Shown: piece by piece, positions 40,110 to 51,287 of the stretch | How the letters are laid out: each line of letters begins with the position of its first letter | Position numbering within the stretch: position 1 is the first letter of the stretch | Origin: Henricia sp. BOLD:AAB3569 | Taxonomy: Eukaryota; Echinodermata; Asteroidea; Spinulosida; Echinasteridae | Direction of reading: 5' to 3' | NCBI GenBank assembly: GCA_037783545.1 | Contig: JBBELK010000313.1 | Location: 1 to 64,000 of the forward strand | DNA: 64,000 nt | Notes under the pieces: model-generated | What the model saw: the letters and a program-made list of their open reading frames with translations, nothing else | The model's database searches: none | What the model was told of the DNA's origin: nothing | Program-made: the position numbers and the translations under genes

Positions 40110-40385
40110 TTGTTGTTGTTGTATATTTTATGGCATCTTCGGCAACTAAAGCCCTTTATGCCATCAACTATACGGTTTTAGCTAACTATACTATATTATC
40201 AACTTGAGATGACGAAGAAGGAGTTACAGTTTTAGAAGTGGGAGGAAAACCCCCAGAGAAATGCCCCAGGGGAAAACCCACGCGGTCAAGTAGGGACTGC
40301 AAACCCAATCCACATACACGCCCCGGATTCGAACCCGGGACCCCAGAGGTGAAAGGCGAGGAAAGAACCCGTACGCCAACCCGAC
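40110..40385 (-). mobile_element. tRNA-derived SINE, copy 9
   Basis: Consensus truncated form with B box at 40325-40335. It lies 1774 bp from copy 8 in an otherwise matching context, so it is the second half of a tandem duplication that includes the foreign insert. Confidence 0.87.
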
Positions 40386-40413
40386 GTTTGGACCACACTT
40401 TGACCAAATTGCC

Positions 40414-41082
40414 TTTTTCTAAAATGTTTTATTCGTCCGAATAAAACACGCTAACCAGTCCAACGTTGTTACCGATAGAACCAGTGCTTCAGCCGTTGTC
40501 GTTGCCAGTCCAGGTCATTTATCCACTAAGCGTTCGCCGTTATTGCCAAATTTCCTCATTCGTAGTCGTTGCCAGTCCAGGTCATTTATCCACTAAGCGT
40601 TCGCCGTTATTGCCAAATTTCCTCATTCGTAGTCGTTGCCAGTCCAGGTCATTTATCCACCAATTGTTCGCCGTTATTGCCAAATTTCCTCATTCGTTGT
40701 CGTTGCCAGTCCAGGTCATTTATCCACCAAATTTCCTCATTCGTTGTCGTTGCCAATCCAGGTCATTATCCGGCGAGTATTCTCCATCACAATCATCACC
40801 AATCGTGTCCGAGTATCAGGTCATATCCTTCGAGAAGCACCACAGGTACATCCTCATAAAACCACAATCGTCACCAGTCCAGGTCTGGAAGAATCAAGAC
40901 CGCAGACTCGGATCCAATCGTGTTCCAAAATTGTATCGGCGTTCCCCGTGACGTACGTACTGGTCACTCCATCATTGAGCAACGTTCCAGGACATCACGG
41001 GATTCCGCGAAAAACTCCTCCAAACTACCTATGTGCAAGGGTAGTCCTTTGGAAAGAACCCGTACGCCAACCCGACCGCCCC
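40414..41082 (-). mobile_element. 669-bp foreign insert ending in a SINE head, copy B
   Basis: Same length, junctions and internal order as the insert at 38640. The only difference I found is A at 40971 where copy A has G at 39197. The 32-nt SINE head is at 41051-41082. Such near-identity shows a very recent segmental duplication, not two insertions. Confidence 0.65.
40498..40770. repeat. 67-bp minisatellite inside foreign insert B
   Basis: The same units as in copy A, shifted by 1774 bp, including the same 20-bp loss in the fourth unit. Repeat number has not changed since the duplication. Confidence 0.92.
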
Positions 41083-41586
41083 AAACTGCGGTGCGTTAAC
41101 GACAGTCCGAATGACTGAGCATGCGCACAACTCAGGAGTACCCCAAAGAGGTGTGTACAGACAGCCACGGTTTGCGTGAGAGCAGTCAGGAAGCCTCAAC
41201 CCATTTTTTTCCAAACTTTACAATTTCTCTGCCATTTCCCGGCGAAAGTCTGTCAATTTTTTATGACAAGTGCGCAATATAGAGAGTTTAGGGCATGCAA
41301 AATTTGAAGTTCGTCGGAACATTTTTCGACCTCCAAATTTGCCGACGTTTGGACCACACTTTGACCAAATTGCCGAGCCAAACTGCGGTGCGTTAACGAC
41401 AGTCCGAATGACTGAGCATGCGCACAACTCAGGAGTACCCCAAAGAGGTGTGTACAGACAGCCACGGTTTGCGTGAGAGCAGTCAGGAAGCCTCAACCCA
41501 GTTTTTTCTAAACTTTGAAATTTCTCTGCCATTTCCCGGCGAAAGTCTGTCAATTTTTTATGTCAAGTGCGCAATATAGAGAGGAG

Positions 41587-41862
41587 TTGTTGTTGTTGTA
41601 TATTTTATGGCATCTTCGGCAACTAAAGCCCTTTATGCCATCAACTATACGGTTTTAGCTAACTATACTATATTATCAACTTGAGATGACGAAGAAGGAG
41701 TTACAGTTTTAGAAGTGGGAGGAAAACCCCCAGAGAAATGCCCCAGGGGAAAACCCACGCGGTCAAGTAGGGACTGCAAACCCAATCCACATACACGCCC
41801 CGGATTCGAACCCGGGACCCCAGAGGTGAAAGGCGAGGAAAGAACCCGTACGCCAACCCGAC
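41587..41862 (-). mobile_element. tRNA-derived SINE, copy 10
   Basis: Consensus truncated form with B box at 41802-41812, extra GAG before the tail and ATGTCAAG in the left flank. The monomer to its right is of the ordinary type (CCCAGTTTTTTCTAAAC), unlike those beside copies 2-7, which marks the right edge of the amplified composite. Confidence 0.87.
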
Positions 41863-42086
41863 GTTTGGACCACACTTTGACCAAATTGCCGAGCCAAACT
41901 GCGATGCGTTAACGACAGTCCGAATGACTGAGCATGCGCACAACTCAGGAGTACCCCAAAGAGGTGTGTACAGACAGCCACGGTTTGCGTGAGAGCAGTC
42001 AGGAAGCCTCAACCCAGTTTTTTCTAAACTTTGAAATTTCTCTGCCATTTCCCGGCGAAAGTCTGTCAATTTTTTATGACAAGTGC

Positions 42087-42099
42087 GCAATATAGAGAG
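42087..42099. repeat. target-site duplication of SINE copy 11, left
   Basis: GCAATATAGAGAG, identical to 42385-42397. It can be extended by TT into the TTG tail, so the true length is 13 to 15 bp, typical for LINE-driven retroposition. The sequence is the normal end of a satellite monomer. Confidence 0.9.
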
Positions 42100-42122
42100 T
42101 TGTTGTTGTTGTTGTATATTTT

Positions 42123-42157
42123 ATGGCATCTTCGGCAACTAAGGCCCTTTATGCCAT
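42123..42157 (-). other. 3'-terminal hairpin of the SINE
   Basis: ATGGCAT (42123-42129) and ATGCCAT (42151-42157) pair perfectly, with a possible inner GGC/GCC pairing. It is placed just before the repeat tail, where some SINEs share a stem-loop with their partner LINE. Recognition by a LINE reverse transcriptase is inference. The arms are retained in all eleven copies. Confidence 0.6.
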
Positions 42158-42317
42158 CAACTATACGGTTTTAGCTAACTATACTATATTATCAACTTGA
42201 GATGACGAAGAAGGAGTTACAGTTTTAGAAGTGGGAGGAAAACCCCCAGAGAAATGCCCCAGGGGAAAACCCACGCGGTCAAGTAGGGACTGCAAACCCA
42301 ATCCACATACACGCCCC

Positions 42318-42371
42318 GGATTCGAACCCGGGACCCCAGAGGTGAAAGGCGAGGAAAGAACCCGTACGCCA
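42318..42371 (-). promoter_or_regulatory. internal pol III promoter of SINE copy 11 (A and B boxes)
   Basis: On the minus strand, TGGCGTACGGG (42371 down to 42361) fits the general A-box pattern TRGYNNANNNG, and GGTTCGAATCC (42328 down to 42318) is a perfect B box GGTTCGANNCC. The 32-nt spacing between them is within the usual range for tRNA genes and SINEs. Whether it is active cannot be told from sequence. Confidence 0.75.
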
Positions 42372-42384
42372 ACCCGACCGCCCC

Positions 42385-42397
42385 GCAATATAGAGAG
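42385..42397. repeat. target-site duplication of SINE copy 11, right
   Basis: The second GCAATATAGAGAG, directly after the CCCC that ends the SINE head and directly before TTTAGGGCATGC of the resumed monomer. It is absent to the right of copies 1-10. Confidence 0.9.
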
Positions 42398-42660
42398 TTT
42401 AGGGCATGCAAAATTTGAAGTTCGTCGGAACATTTTTCGACCTCCAAATTTGCCGACGTTTGGACCACACTTTGACCAAATTGCCGAGCCAAACTGCGGT
42501 GCGTTAACGACAGTCCGAATGACTGAGCATGCGCACAACTCAGGAGTACCCCAAAGAGGTGTGTACAGACAGCCACGGTTTGCGTGAGAGAAGTCAGGAA
42601 GCCTCAACCCAGTTTTTTCTAAACTTTGAAATTTCTCTGCCATTTCCCGGCGAAAGTCTG

Positions 42661-43850
42661 TCAATTTTTTATGACAAGTGCGCAATATAGAGAGTTTAGG
42701 GCATGCAAAATTTGAAGTTCGTCGGAACATTTTTCGACCTCCAAATTTGCCGACGTTTGGACCACACTTTGACCAAATTGTCGAGCCAAACTGCGGTGCG
42801 TTAACGACAGTCCGAATGACTGAGCATGCGCACAACTCAGGAGTACCCCAAAGAGGTGTGTACAGACAGCCACGGTTTGCGTGAGAGCAGTCAGGAAGCC
42901 TCAACCCAGTTTTTTCTAAACTTTTGAAATTTCTCTGCCGTTTCCCGGCGAAAGTCTGTCAATTTTTTATGACAAGTGCGCAATATAGAGAGTTTAGGGC
43001 ATGCAAAATTTGAAGTTCGTCGGAAAATTTTTCGACCTCCAAATTTGCCGACGTTTGGACCACACTTTGACCAAATTGCCGAGCAAAAATTCGGTGCGTT
43101 AACGACAGTCCGAATGACTGAGCATGCGCACAACTCAGGAGTACCCCAAAGAGGTGTGTACAGACAGCCACGGTTTGCGTGAGAGCAGTCAGGAAGCCTC
43201 AACCCAGTTTTTTCTAAACTTTGAAATTTCTCTGCCATTTCCCGGCGAAAGTCTGTCAATTTTTTATGACAAGTGCGCAATATAGAGAGTTTAGGGCATG
43301 CAAAATTTGAAGTTCGTCGGAACATTTTTCGACCTCCAAATTTGCCGACGTTTGGACCACACTTTGACCAAATTGTCGAGCCAAACTGCGGTGCGTTAAC
43401 GACAGTCCGAATGACTGAGCATGCGCACAACTCAGGAGTACCCCAAAGAGGTGTGTACAGACAGCCACGGTTTGCGTGAGAGCAGTCAGGAAGCCTCAAC
43501 CCAGTTTTTTCTAAACTTTTGAAATTTCTCTGCCGTTTCCCGGCGAAAGTCTGTCAATTTTTTATGACAAGTGCGCAATATAGAGAGTTTAGGGCATGCA
43601 AAATTTGAAGTTCGTCGGAAAATTTTTCGACCTCCAAATTTGCCGACGTTTGGACCACACTTTGACCAAATTGCCGAGCAAAAATTCGGTGCGTTAACGA
43701 CAGTCCGAATGACTGAGCATGCGCACAACTCAGGAGTACCCCAGAGAGGTGTGTACGGACAGCCACGGTTTGCGTGAGAGCAGTCAGGAAGACTCAACCC
43801 AGTTTTTTCTAAACTTTGAAATTTCTCTGCCATTTCCCGGCGAAAGTCTG
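42661..43850. repeat. two-monomer higher-order repeat, 595 bp, two units
   Basis: AATTGTCGAGCC (42781 and 43376), CTTTTGAAATTT with CTGCCGTTTCC, CGGAAAATTTTT and GAGCAAAAATTCGG all recur at 595 bp. The second unit has private changes at its end (CCCAGAGAGG, GTACGGACAG, AAGACTCAACC). Confidence 0.88.
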
Positions 43851-45039
43851 TCAATTTTTTAATACAAGTGCGCAATATAGAGAGTTTAGGGCATGCAAAA
43901 TTTGAAGTTCGTCGGAACATTTTTCGACCTCCAAATTTGCCGACGTTTGGACCACACTTTGACCAAATTGCCGAGCCAAACTGCGGTGCGTTAACGACAG
44001 TCCGAATGACTGAGCATGCGAACAACTCAGGAGTACCCCAAAGAGGTGTGTACAGACAGCCACGGTTTGCGTGAGAGCAGTCAGGAAGCCTCAACCCAGT
44101 TTTTTCTAAACTTTGAAATTTCTCTGCCATTTCCCGGCGAAAGTCTGTCAATTTTTTTATGACAAGTGCGCAATATAGAGAGTTTAGGGCATGCAAAATT
44201 TGAAGTTCGTCGGAACATTTTTCGACCTCCAAATTTGCCGACGTTTGGACCACACTTTGACCAAATTGCCGAGCCAAACTGCGGTGCGTTAACGACAGTC
44301 CGAATGACTGAGCATGCGCTCAACTCAGGAGTACCCCAAAGAGGTGTGTACAGACAGCCACGGTTTGCGTGAGAGCAGTCAGGAAGCCTCAACCCAGTTT
44401 TTTCTAAACTTTGAAATTTCTCTGCCATTTCCCGGCGAAAGTCTGTCAATTTTTTATGACAAGTGCGCAATATAGAGAGTTTAGGGCATGCAAAATTTGA
44501 AGTTCGTCGGAACATTTTTCGACCTCCAAATTTGCCGACGTTTGGACCACACTTTGACCAAATTGCCGAGCCAAACTGCGGTGCGTTAACGACAGTCCGA
44601 ATGACTGAGCATGCGAACAACTCAGTAGTACCCCAAAGAGGTGTGTACAGACAGCCACGGTTTGCGTGAGAGCAGTCAGGAAGCCTCAACCCAGTTTTTT
44701 CTAAACTTTGAAATTTCTCTGCCATTTCCCGGCGAAAGTCTGTCAATTTTTTAATACAAGTGCGCAATATAGAGAGTTTAGGGCATGCAAAATTTGAAGT
44801 TCGTCGGAACATTTTTCGACCTCCAAATTTGCCGACGTTTGGACCACACTTTGACCAAATTGCCGAGCCAAACTGCGGTGCGTTAACGACAGTCCGAATG
44901 ACTGAGCATGCGAACAACTCAGGAGTACCCCAAAGAGGTGTGTACAGACAGCCACGGTTTGCGTGAGAGCAGTCAGGAAGCCTCAACCCAGTTTTTTCTA
45001 AACTTTGAAATTTCTCTGCCATTTCCCGGCGAAAGTCTG

Positions 45040-47416
45040 TCAATTTTTTAATACAAGTGCGCAATATAGAGAGTTTAGGGCATGCAAAATTTGAAGTTCG
45101 TCGGAACATTTTTCGACCTCCAAATTTGCCGACGTTTGGACCACACTTTGACCAAATTGCCGAGCCAAACTGCGGTGCGTTAACGACAGTCCGAATGACT
45201 GAGCATGCGCACAACTCAGGAGTACCCCAAAGAGGTGTGTACAGACAGCCACGGTTTGCGTGAGAGCAGTCAGGAAGCCTCAACCCAGTTTTTTCTAAAC
45301 TTTGAAATTTCTCTGCCATTTCCCGGCGAAAGTCTGTCAATTTTTTATGACAAGTGCTCAATATAGAGAGTTTAGGGCATGCAAAATTTGAAGTTCGTCG
45401 GAACATTTTTCGACCTCCAAATTTGCCGACGTTTGGACCACACTTTGACCAAATTGCCGAGCCAAACTGCGGTGCGTTAACGACAGTCCGAATGACTGAG
45501 CATGCGCACAACTCAGGAGTACCCCAAAGAGGTGTGTACAGACAGCCACGGTTTGCGTGAGAGCAGTCAGGAAGCCTCAACCCAGTTTTTTCTAAACTTT
45601 GAAATTTCTCTGCCATTTCCCGGCGAAAGTCTGTCAATTTTTTATGACAAGTGCGCAATATAGAGAGTTTAGGGCATGCAAAATTTGAAGTTCGTCGGAA
45701 CATTTTTCGACCTCCAAATTTGCCGACGTTTGGACCACACTTTGACCAAATTGCCGAGCCAAACTGCGGTGCGTTAACGACAGTCCGAATGACTGAGCAT
45801 GCGCACAACTCAGGAGTACCCCAAAGAGGTGTGTACAGACAGCCACGGTTTGCGTGAGAGCAGTCAGGAAGCCTCAACCCAGTTTTTTCTAAACTTTGAA
45901 ATTTCTCTGCCATTTCCCGGCGAAAGTCTGTCAATTTTTTATGACAAGTGCGCAATATAGAGAGTTTAGGGCATGCAAAATTTGAAGTTCGTCGGAACAT
46001 TTTTCGACCTCCAAATTTGCCGACGTTTGGACCACACTTTGACCAAATTGCCGAGCCAAACTGCGGTGCGTTAACGACAGTCCGAATGACTGAGCATGCG
46101 CACAACTCAGGAGTACCCCAAAGAGGTGTGTACAGACAGCCACGGTTTGCGTGAGCGCAGTCAGGAAGCCTCAACCCAGTTTTTTTCTAAACTTTGAAAT
46201 TTCTCTGCCATTTCCCGGCGAAAGTCTGTCAATTTTTTATGACAAGTGCGCAATATAGAGAGTTTAGGGCATGCAAAATTTGAAGTTCGTCGGAACATTT
46301 TTCGACCTCCAAATTTGCCGACGTTTGGACCACACTTTGACCAAATTGCCGAGCCAAACTGCGGTGCGTTAACGACAGTCCGAATGACTGAGCATGCGCA
46401 CAACTCAGGAGTACCCCAAAGAGGTGTGTACAGACAGCCACGGTTTGCGTGAGAGCAGTCAGGAAGCCTCAACCCAGTTTTTTCTAAACTTTGAAATTTC
46501 TCTGCCATTTCCCGGCGAAAGTCTGTCAATTTTTTATGACAAGTGCTCAATATAGAGAGTTTAGGGCATGCAAAATTTGAAGTTCGTCGGAACATTTTTC
46601 GACCTCCAAATTTGCCGACGTTTGGACCACACTTTGACCAAATTGCCGAGCCAAACTGCGGTGCGTTAACGACAGTCCGAATGACTGAGCATGCGCACAA
46701 CTCAGGAGTACCCCAAAGAGGTGTGTACAGACAGCCACGGTTTGCGTGAGAGCAGTCAGGAAGCCTCAACCCAGTTTTTTCTAAACTTTGAAATTTCTCT
46801 GCCATTTCCCGGCGAAAGTCTGTCAATTTTTTATGACAAGTGCGCAATATAGAGAGTTTAGGGCATGCAAAATTTGAAGTTCGTCGGAACATTTTTCGAC
46901 CTCCAAATTTGCCGACGTTTGGACCACACTTTGACCAAATTGCCGAGCCAAACTGCGGTGCGTTAACGACAGTCCGAATGACTGAGCATGCGCACAACTC
47001 AGGAGTACCCCAAAGAGGTGTGTACAGACAGCCACGGTTTGCGTGAGAGCAGTCAGGAAGCCTCAACCCAGTTTTTTCTAAACTTTGAAATTTCTCTGCC
47101 ATTTCCCGGCGAAAGTCTGTCAATTTTTTATGACAAGTGCGCAATATAGAGAGTTTAGGGCATGCAAAATTTGAAGTTCGTCGGAACATTTTTCGACCTC
47201 CAAATTTGCCGACGTTTGGACCACACTTTGACCAAATTGCCGAGCCAAACTGCGGTGCGTTAACGACAGTCCGAATGACTGAGCATGCGCACAACTCAGG
47301 AGTACCCCAAAGAGGTGTGTACAGACAGCCACGGTTTGCGTGAGCGCAGTCAGGAAGCCTCAACCCAGTTTTTTCTAAACTTTGAAATTTCTCTGCCATT
47401 TCCCGGCGAAAGTCTG
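45040..47416. repeat. four-monomer higher-order repeat, 1188/1189 bp, two units plus part of a third
   Basis: GTGCTCAATA occurs at about 45354, 46543 and 47731, and GTGAGCGCAG at 46151 and 47340. Otherwise the monomers are nearly consensus. The extra base of the first unit comes from a longer T-run near 46181. Confidence 0.85.
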
Positions 47417-50095
47417 TCAATTTTTTATGACAAGTGCGCAATATAGAGAGTTTAGGGCATGCAAAATTTGAAGTTCGTCGGAACATTTTTCGACCTCCAA
47501 ATTTGCCGACGTTTGGACCACACTTTGACCAAATTGCCGAGCCAAACTGCGGTGCGTTAACGACAGTCCGAATGACTGAGCATGCGCACAACTCAGGAGT
47601 ACCCCAAAGAGGTGTGTACAGACAGCCACGGTTTGCGTGAGAGCAGTCAGGAAGCCTCAACCCAGTTTTTTCTAAACTTTGAAATTTCTCTGCCATTTCC
47701 CGGCGAAAGTCTGTCAATTTTTTATGACAAGTGCTCAATATAGAGAGTTTAGGGCATGCAAAATTTGAAGTTCGTCGGAACATTTTTCGACCTCCAAATT
47801 TGCCGACGTTTGGACCACACTTTGACCAAATTGCCGAGCCAAACTGCGGTGCGTTAACGACAGTCCGAATGACTGAGCATGCGAACAACTCAGGAGTACC
47901 CCAAAGAGGTGTGTACAGACAGCCACGGTTTGCGTGAGAGCAGTCAGGAAGCCTCAACCCAGTTTTTTCTAAACTTTGAAATTTCTCTGCCATTTCCCGG
48001 CGAAAGTCTGTCAATTTTTTTATGACAAGTGCGCAATATAGAGAGTTTAGGGCATGCACAATTTGAAGTTCGTCGGAACATTTTTCGACCTCCAAATTTG
48101 CCGACGTTTGGACCACACTTTGACCAAATTGCCGAGCCAAACTGCGGTGCGTTAACGACAGTCCGAATGACTGAGCATGCGCACAACTCAGGAGTACCCC
48201 AAAGAGGTGTGTACAGACAGCCACGGTTTGCGTGAGAGCAGTCAGGAAGCCTCAACCCAGTTTTTTCTAAACTTTGAAATTTCTCTGCCATTTCCCGGCG
48301 AAAGTCTGTCAATTTTTTATGACAAGTGCGCAATATAGAGAGTTTAGGGCATGCAAAATTTGAAGTTCGTCGGAACATTTTTCGACCTCCAAATTTGCCG
48401 ACGTTTGGACCACACTTTGACCAAATTGCCGAGCCAAACTGCGGTGCGTTAACGACAGTCCGAATGACTGAGCATGCGAACAACTCAGGAGTACCCCAAA
48501 GAGGTGTGTACAGACAGCCACGGTTTGCGTGAGAGCAGTCAGGAAGCCTCAACCCATTTTTTTCTAAACTTTGAAATTTCTCTGCCATTTCCCGGCGAAA
48601 GTCTGTCAATTTTTTTATGACAAGTGCGCAATATAGAGAGTTTAGGGCATGCAAAATTTGAAGTTCGTCGGAACATTTTTCGACCTCCAAATTTGCCGAC
48701 GTTTGGACCACACTTTGACCAAATTGCCGAGCCAAACTGCGGTGCGTTAACGACAGTCCGAATGACTGAGCATGCGCACAACTCAGGAGTACCCCAAAGA
48801 GGTGTGTACAGACAGCCACGGTTTGCGTGAGAGCAGTCAGAGAGCCTGAACCCAGTTTTTTTTCTAAACTTTGAAATTTCTCTGCCATTTCCCGGCGAAA
48901 GTCTGTCAATTTGTTATGACAAGTGCGCAATATAGAGAGTTTAGGGCATGCAAAATTTGAAGTTCGTCGGAACATTTTTCGACCTCCAAATTTGCCGACG
49001 TTTGGACCACACTTTGACCAAATTGCCGAGCCAAACTGCGGTGCGTTAACGACAGTCCGAATGACTGAGCATGCGCACAACTCAGGAGTACCCCAAAGAG
49101 CTGTGTACAGACAGCCACGGTTTGCGTGAGAGCAGTCAGGAAGCCTCAACCCAGTTTTTTCTAAACTTTGAAATTTCTCTGCCATTTCCCGGCGAAAGTC
49201 TGTCAATTTTTTTTATGACAAGTGCGCAATATAGAGAGTTTAGGGCATGCAAAATTTGAAGTTCGTCGGAACATTTTTCGACCTCCAAATTTGCCGACGT
49301 TTGGACCACACTTTGACCAAATTGCCGAGCCAAACTGCGGTGCGTTAACGACAGTCCGAATGACTGAGCATGCGCACAACTCAGGAGTACCCCAAAGAGG
49401 TGTGTACAGACAGCCACGGTTTGCGTGAGAGCAGTCAGGAAGCCTCAACCCATTTTTTTCTAAACTTTGAAATTTCTCTGCCATTTCCCGGCGAAAGTCT
49501 GTCAATTTTTTATGACAATTGCGCAATATAAAGAGTTTAGGGCATGCAAAATTTGAAGTTCGTCGGAACATTTTTCGACCTCCAAATTTGCCGACGTTTG
49601 GACCACACTTTGACCAAATTGCCGAGCCAAACTGCGGTGCGTTAACGACAGTCCGAATGACTGAGCATGCGCACAACTCAGGAGTACCCCAAAGAGGTGT
49701 GTACAGACAGCCACGGTTTGCGTGAGAGCAGTCAGGAAGCCTCAACCCAGTTTTTTCTAAACTTTGAAATTTCTCTGCCATTTCCCGGCGAAAGTCTGTC
49801 AATTTTTTATGACAAGTGCGCAATATAGAGAGTTTAGGGCATGCAACATTTGAAGTTCGTCGGAACATTTTTCGACCTCCAAATTTGCCGACGTTTGGAC
49901 CACACTTTGACCAAATTGCCGAGCCAAACTGCGGTGCGTTAACGACAGTCCGAATGACTGAGCATGCGCACAACTCAGGAGTACCCCAAAGAGGTGTGTA
50001 CAGACAGCCACGGTTTGCGTGAGAGCAGTCAGGAAGCCTCAACCCAGTTTTTTCTAAACTTTGAAATTTCTCTGCCATTTCCCGGCGAAAGTCTG

Positions 50096-51287
50096 TCAAT
50101 TTTTTATGACAAGTGCGCAATATAGAGAGTTTAGGGCATGCATAATTTGAAGTTCGTCGGAACATTTTTCGACCTCCAAATTTGCCGACGTTTGGACCAC
50201 ACTTTGACCAAATTGCCGAGCCAAACTGCGGTGCGTTAACGACAGTCCGAATGACTGAGCATGCGCACAACTCAGGAGTACCCCAAAGAGGTGTGTACAG
50301 ACAGTCACGGTTTGCGTGAGAGCAGTCAGGAAGCCTCAACCCAGTTTTTTCTAAACTTTGAAATTTCTCTGCCATTTCCCGGCGAAAGTCTGTCAATTTT
50401 TTTATGACAAGTGCGCAATATAGAGAGTTTAGGGCATGCAAAATTTGAAGTTCGTCGGAACATTTTTCGACCTCCAAATTTGCCGACGTTTGGACCACAC
50501 TTTGACCAAATTGCCGAGCCAAACTGCGGTGCGTTAACGACAGTCCGAATGACTGAGCATGCGCACAACTCAGGAGTACCCCAAAGAGGTGTGTACAGAC
50601 AGCCACGGTTTGCGTGAGAGCAGTCAGGAAGCCTCAACCCAGTTTTTTCTAAACTTTGAAATTTCTCTGCCATTTCCCGGCGAAAGTCTGTCAATTTTTT
50701 ATGACAAGTGCGCAATATAGAGAGTTTAGGGCATGCATAATTTGAAGTTCGTCGGAACATTTTTCGACTTCCAAATTTGCCGACGTTTGGACCACACTTT
50801 GACCAAATTGCCGAGCCAAACTGCGGTGCGTTAACGACAGTCCGAATGACTGAGCATGCGCACAACTCAGGAGTACCCCAAAGAGGTGTGTACAGACAGT
50901 CACGGTTTGCGTGAGAGCAGTCAGGAAGCCTCAACCCAGTTTTTTCTAAACTTTGAAATTTCTCTGCCATTTCCCGGCGAAAGTCTGTCAATTTTTTATG
51001 ACAAGTGCGCAATATAGAGAGTTTAGGGCATGCAAAATTTGAAGTTCGTCGGAACATTTTTCGACCTCCAAATTTGCCGACGTTTGGACCACACTTTGAC
51101 CAAATTGCCGAGCCAAACTGCGGTGCGTTAACGACAGTCCGAATGACTGAGCATGCGCACAACTCAGGAGTACCCCAAAGAGGTGTGTACAGACAGCCAC
51201 GGTTTGCGTGAGAGCAGTCAGGAAGCCTCAACCCAGTTTTTTCTAAACTTTGAAATTTCTCTGCCATTTCCCGGCGAAAGTCTGTCA
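50096..51287. repeat. two-monomer repeat, 595 bp, marked by GCATAATTT and CAGTCACGG
   Basis: Two monomers with both markers start 595 bp apart (50096 and 50691), with ordinary monomers between. Single monomers with the same markers lie near 52195 and 55153, so the variant was dispersed in the array by later exchanges. Confidence 0.65.

Larger units (their letters stand above)
38336..41586. repeat. 1774-bp tandem duplication: SINE + foreign insert + monomers
   Basis: SINE copy 8 with insert A and SINE copy 9 with insert B are related by a constant offset of 1774 bp, from the SINE tail through the end of the insert. After insert B the unit is 297 bp shorter because one monomer is missing, so SINE copy 10 follows copy 9 by 1477 bp. 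Confidence 0.92.
30542..42086. repeat. satellite segments between the SINE copies (about 26 monomer-equivalents)
   Basis: The gaps between SINE copies are satellite in the same phase and orientation as the outer blocks. Gap lengths are 836, 537, 1131, 537, 1131, 537 and 1429 bp between copies 1 to 8, then shorter pieces around the foreign inserts. Each gap starts at GTTTGG of a monomer and ends at TATAGAGAG of another. Monomers to the right of copies 2, 4 and 6 and to the right of both foreign inserts carry CCATTTTTTTCCAAAC followed by TTTACAATT. Those right of copies 3, 5 and 7 carry the first of these with TTTGAAATT. These are lineage markers of the amplified block. Confidence 0.93.
42100..42384 (-). 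mobile_element. tRNA-derived SINE, copy 11: full-length with target-site duplication
   Basis: The only copy with its complete 5' end, GGGGCGGTCGGGTTGGCGTA on the minus strand. From 5' to 3' it has: a tRNA-like head with A-box-like TGGCGTACGGG (42361-42371) and a B box GGTTCGAATCC (42318-42328); a C/T-rich middle with repeated GGTTTTCC; an A/T-rich part; a hairpin near the 3' end (ATGGCAT/ATGCCAT); and a tail of TTG repeats (CAA on the minus strand). It is flanked by GCAATATAGAGAG on both sides, and removing it with one flank restores an intact monomer. It differs from the others by AAGGCCC for AAAGCCC. Being noncoding, it would need a partner LINE for movement; none is in the window. Confidence 0.92.

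Noticed and set aside
38640-41082. Retroviral or LTR-type element in the foreign inserts
   Set aside because: I see no terminal repeats, primer-binding site, polypurine tract or coding similarity. The two inserts are a tandem duplication and not a pair of LTRs, since the satellite and a SINE lie between them.
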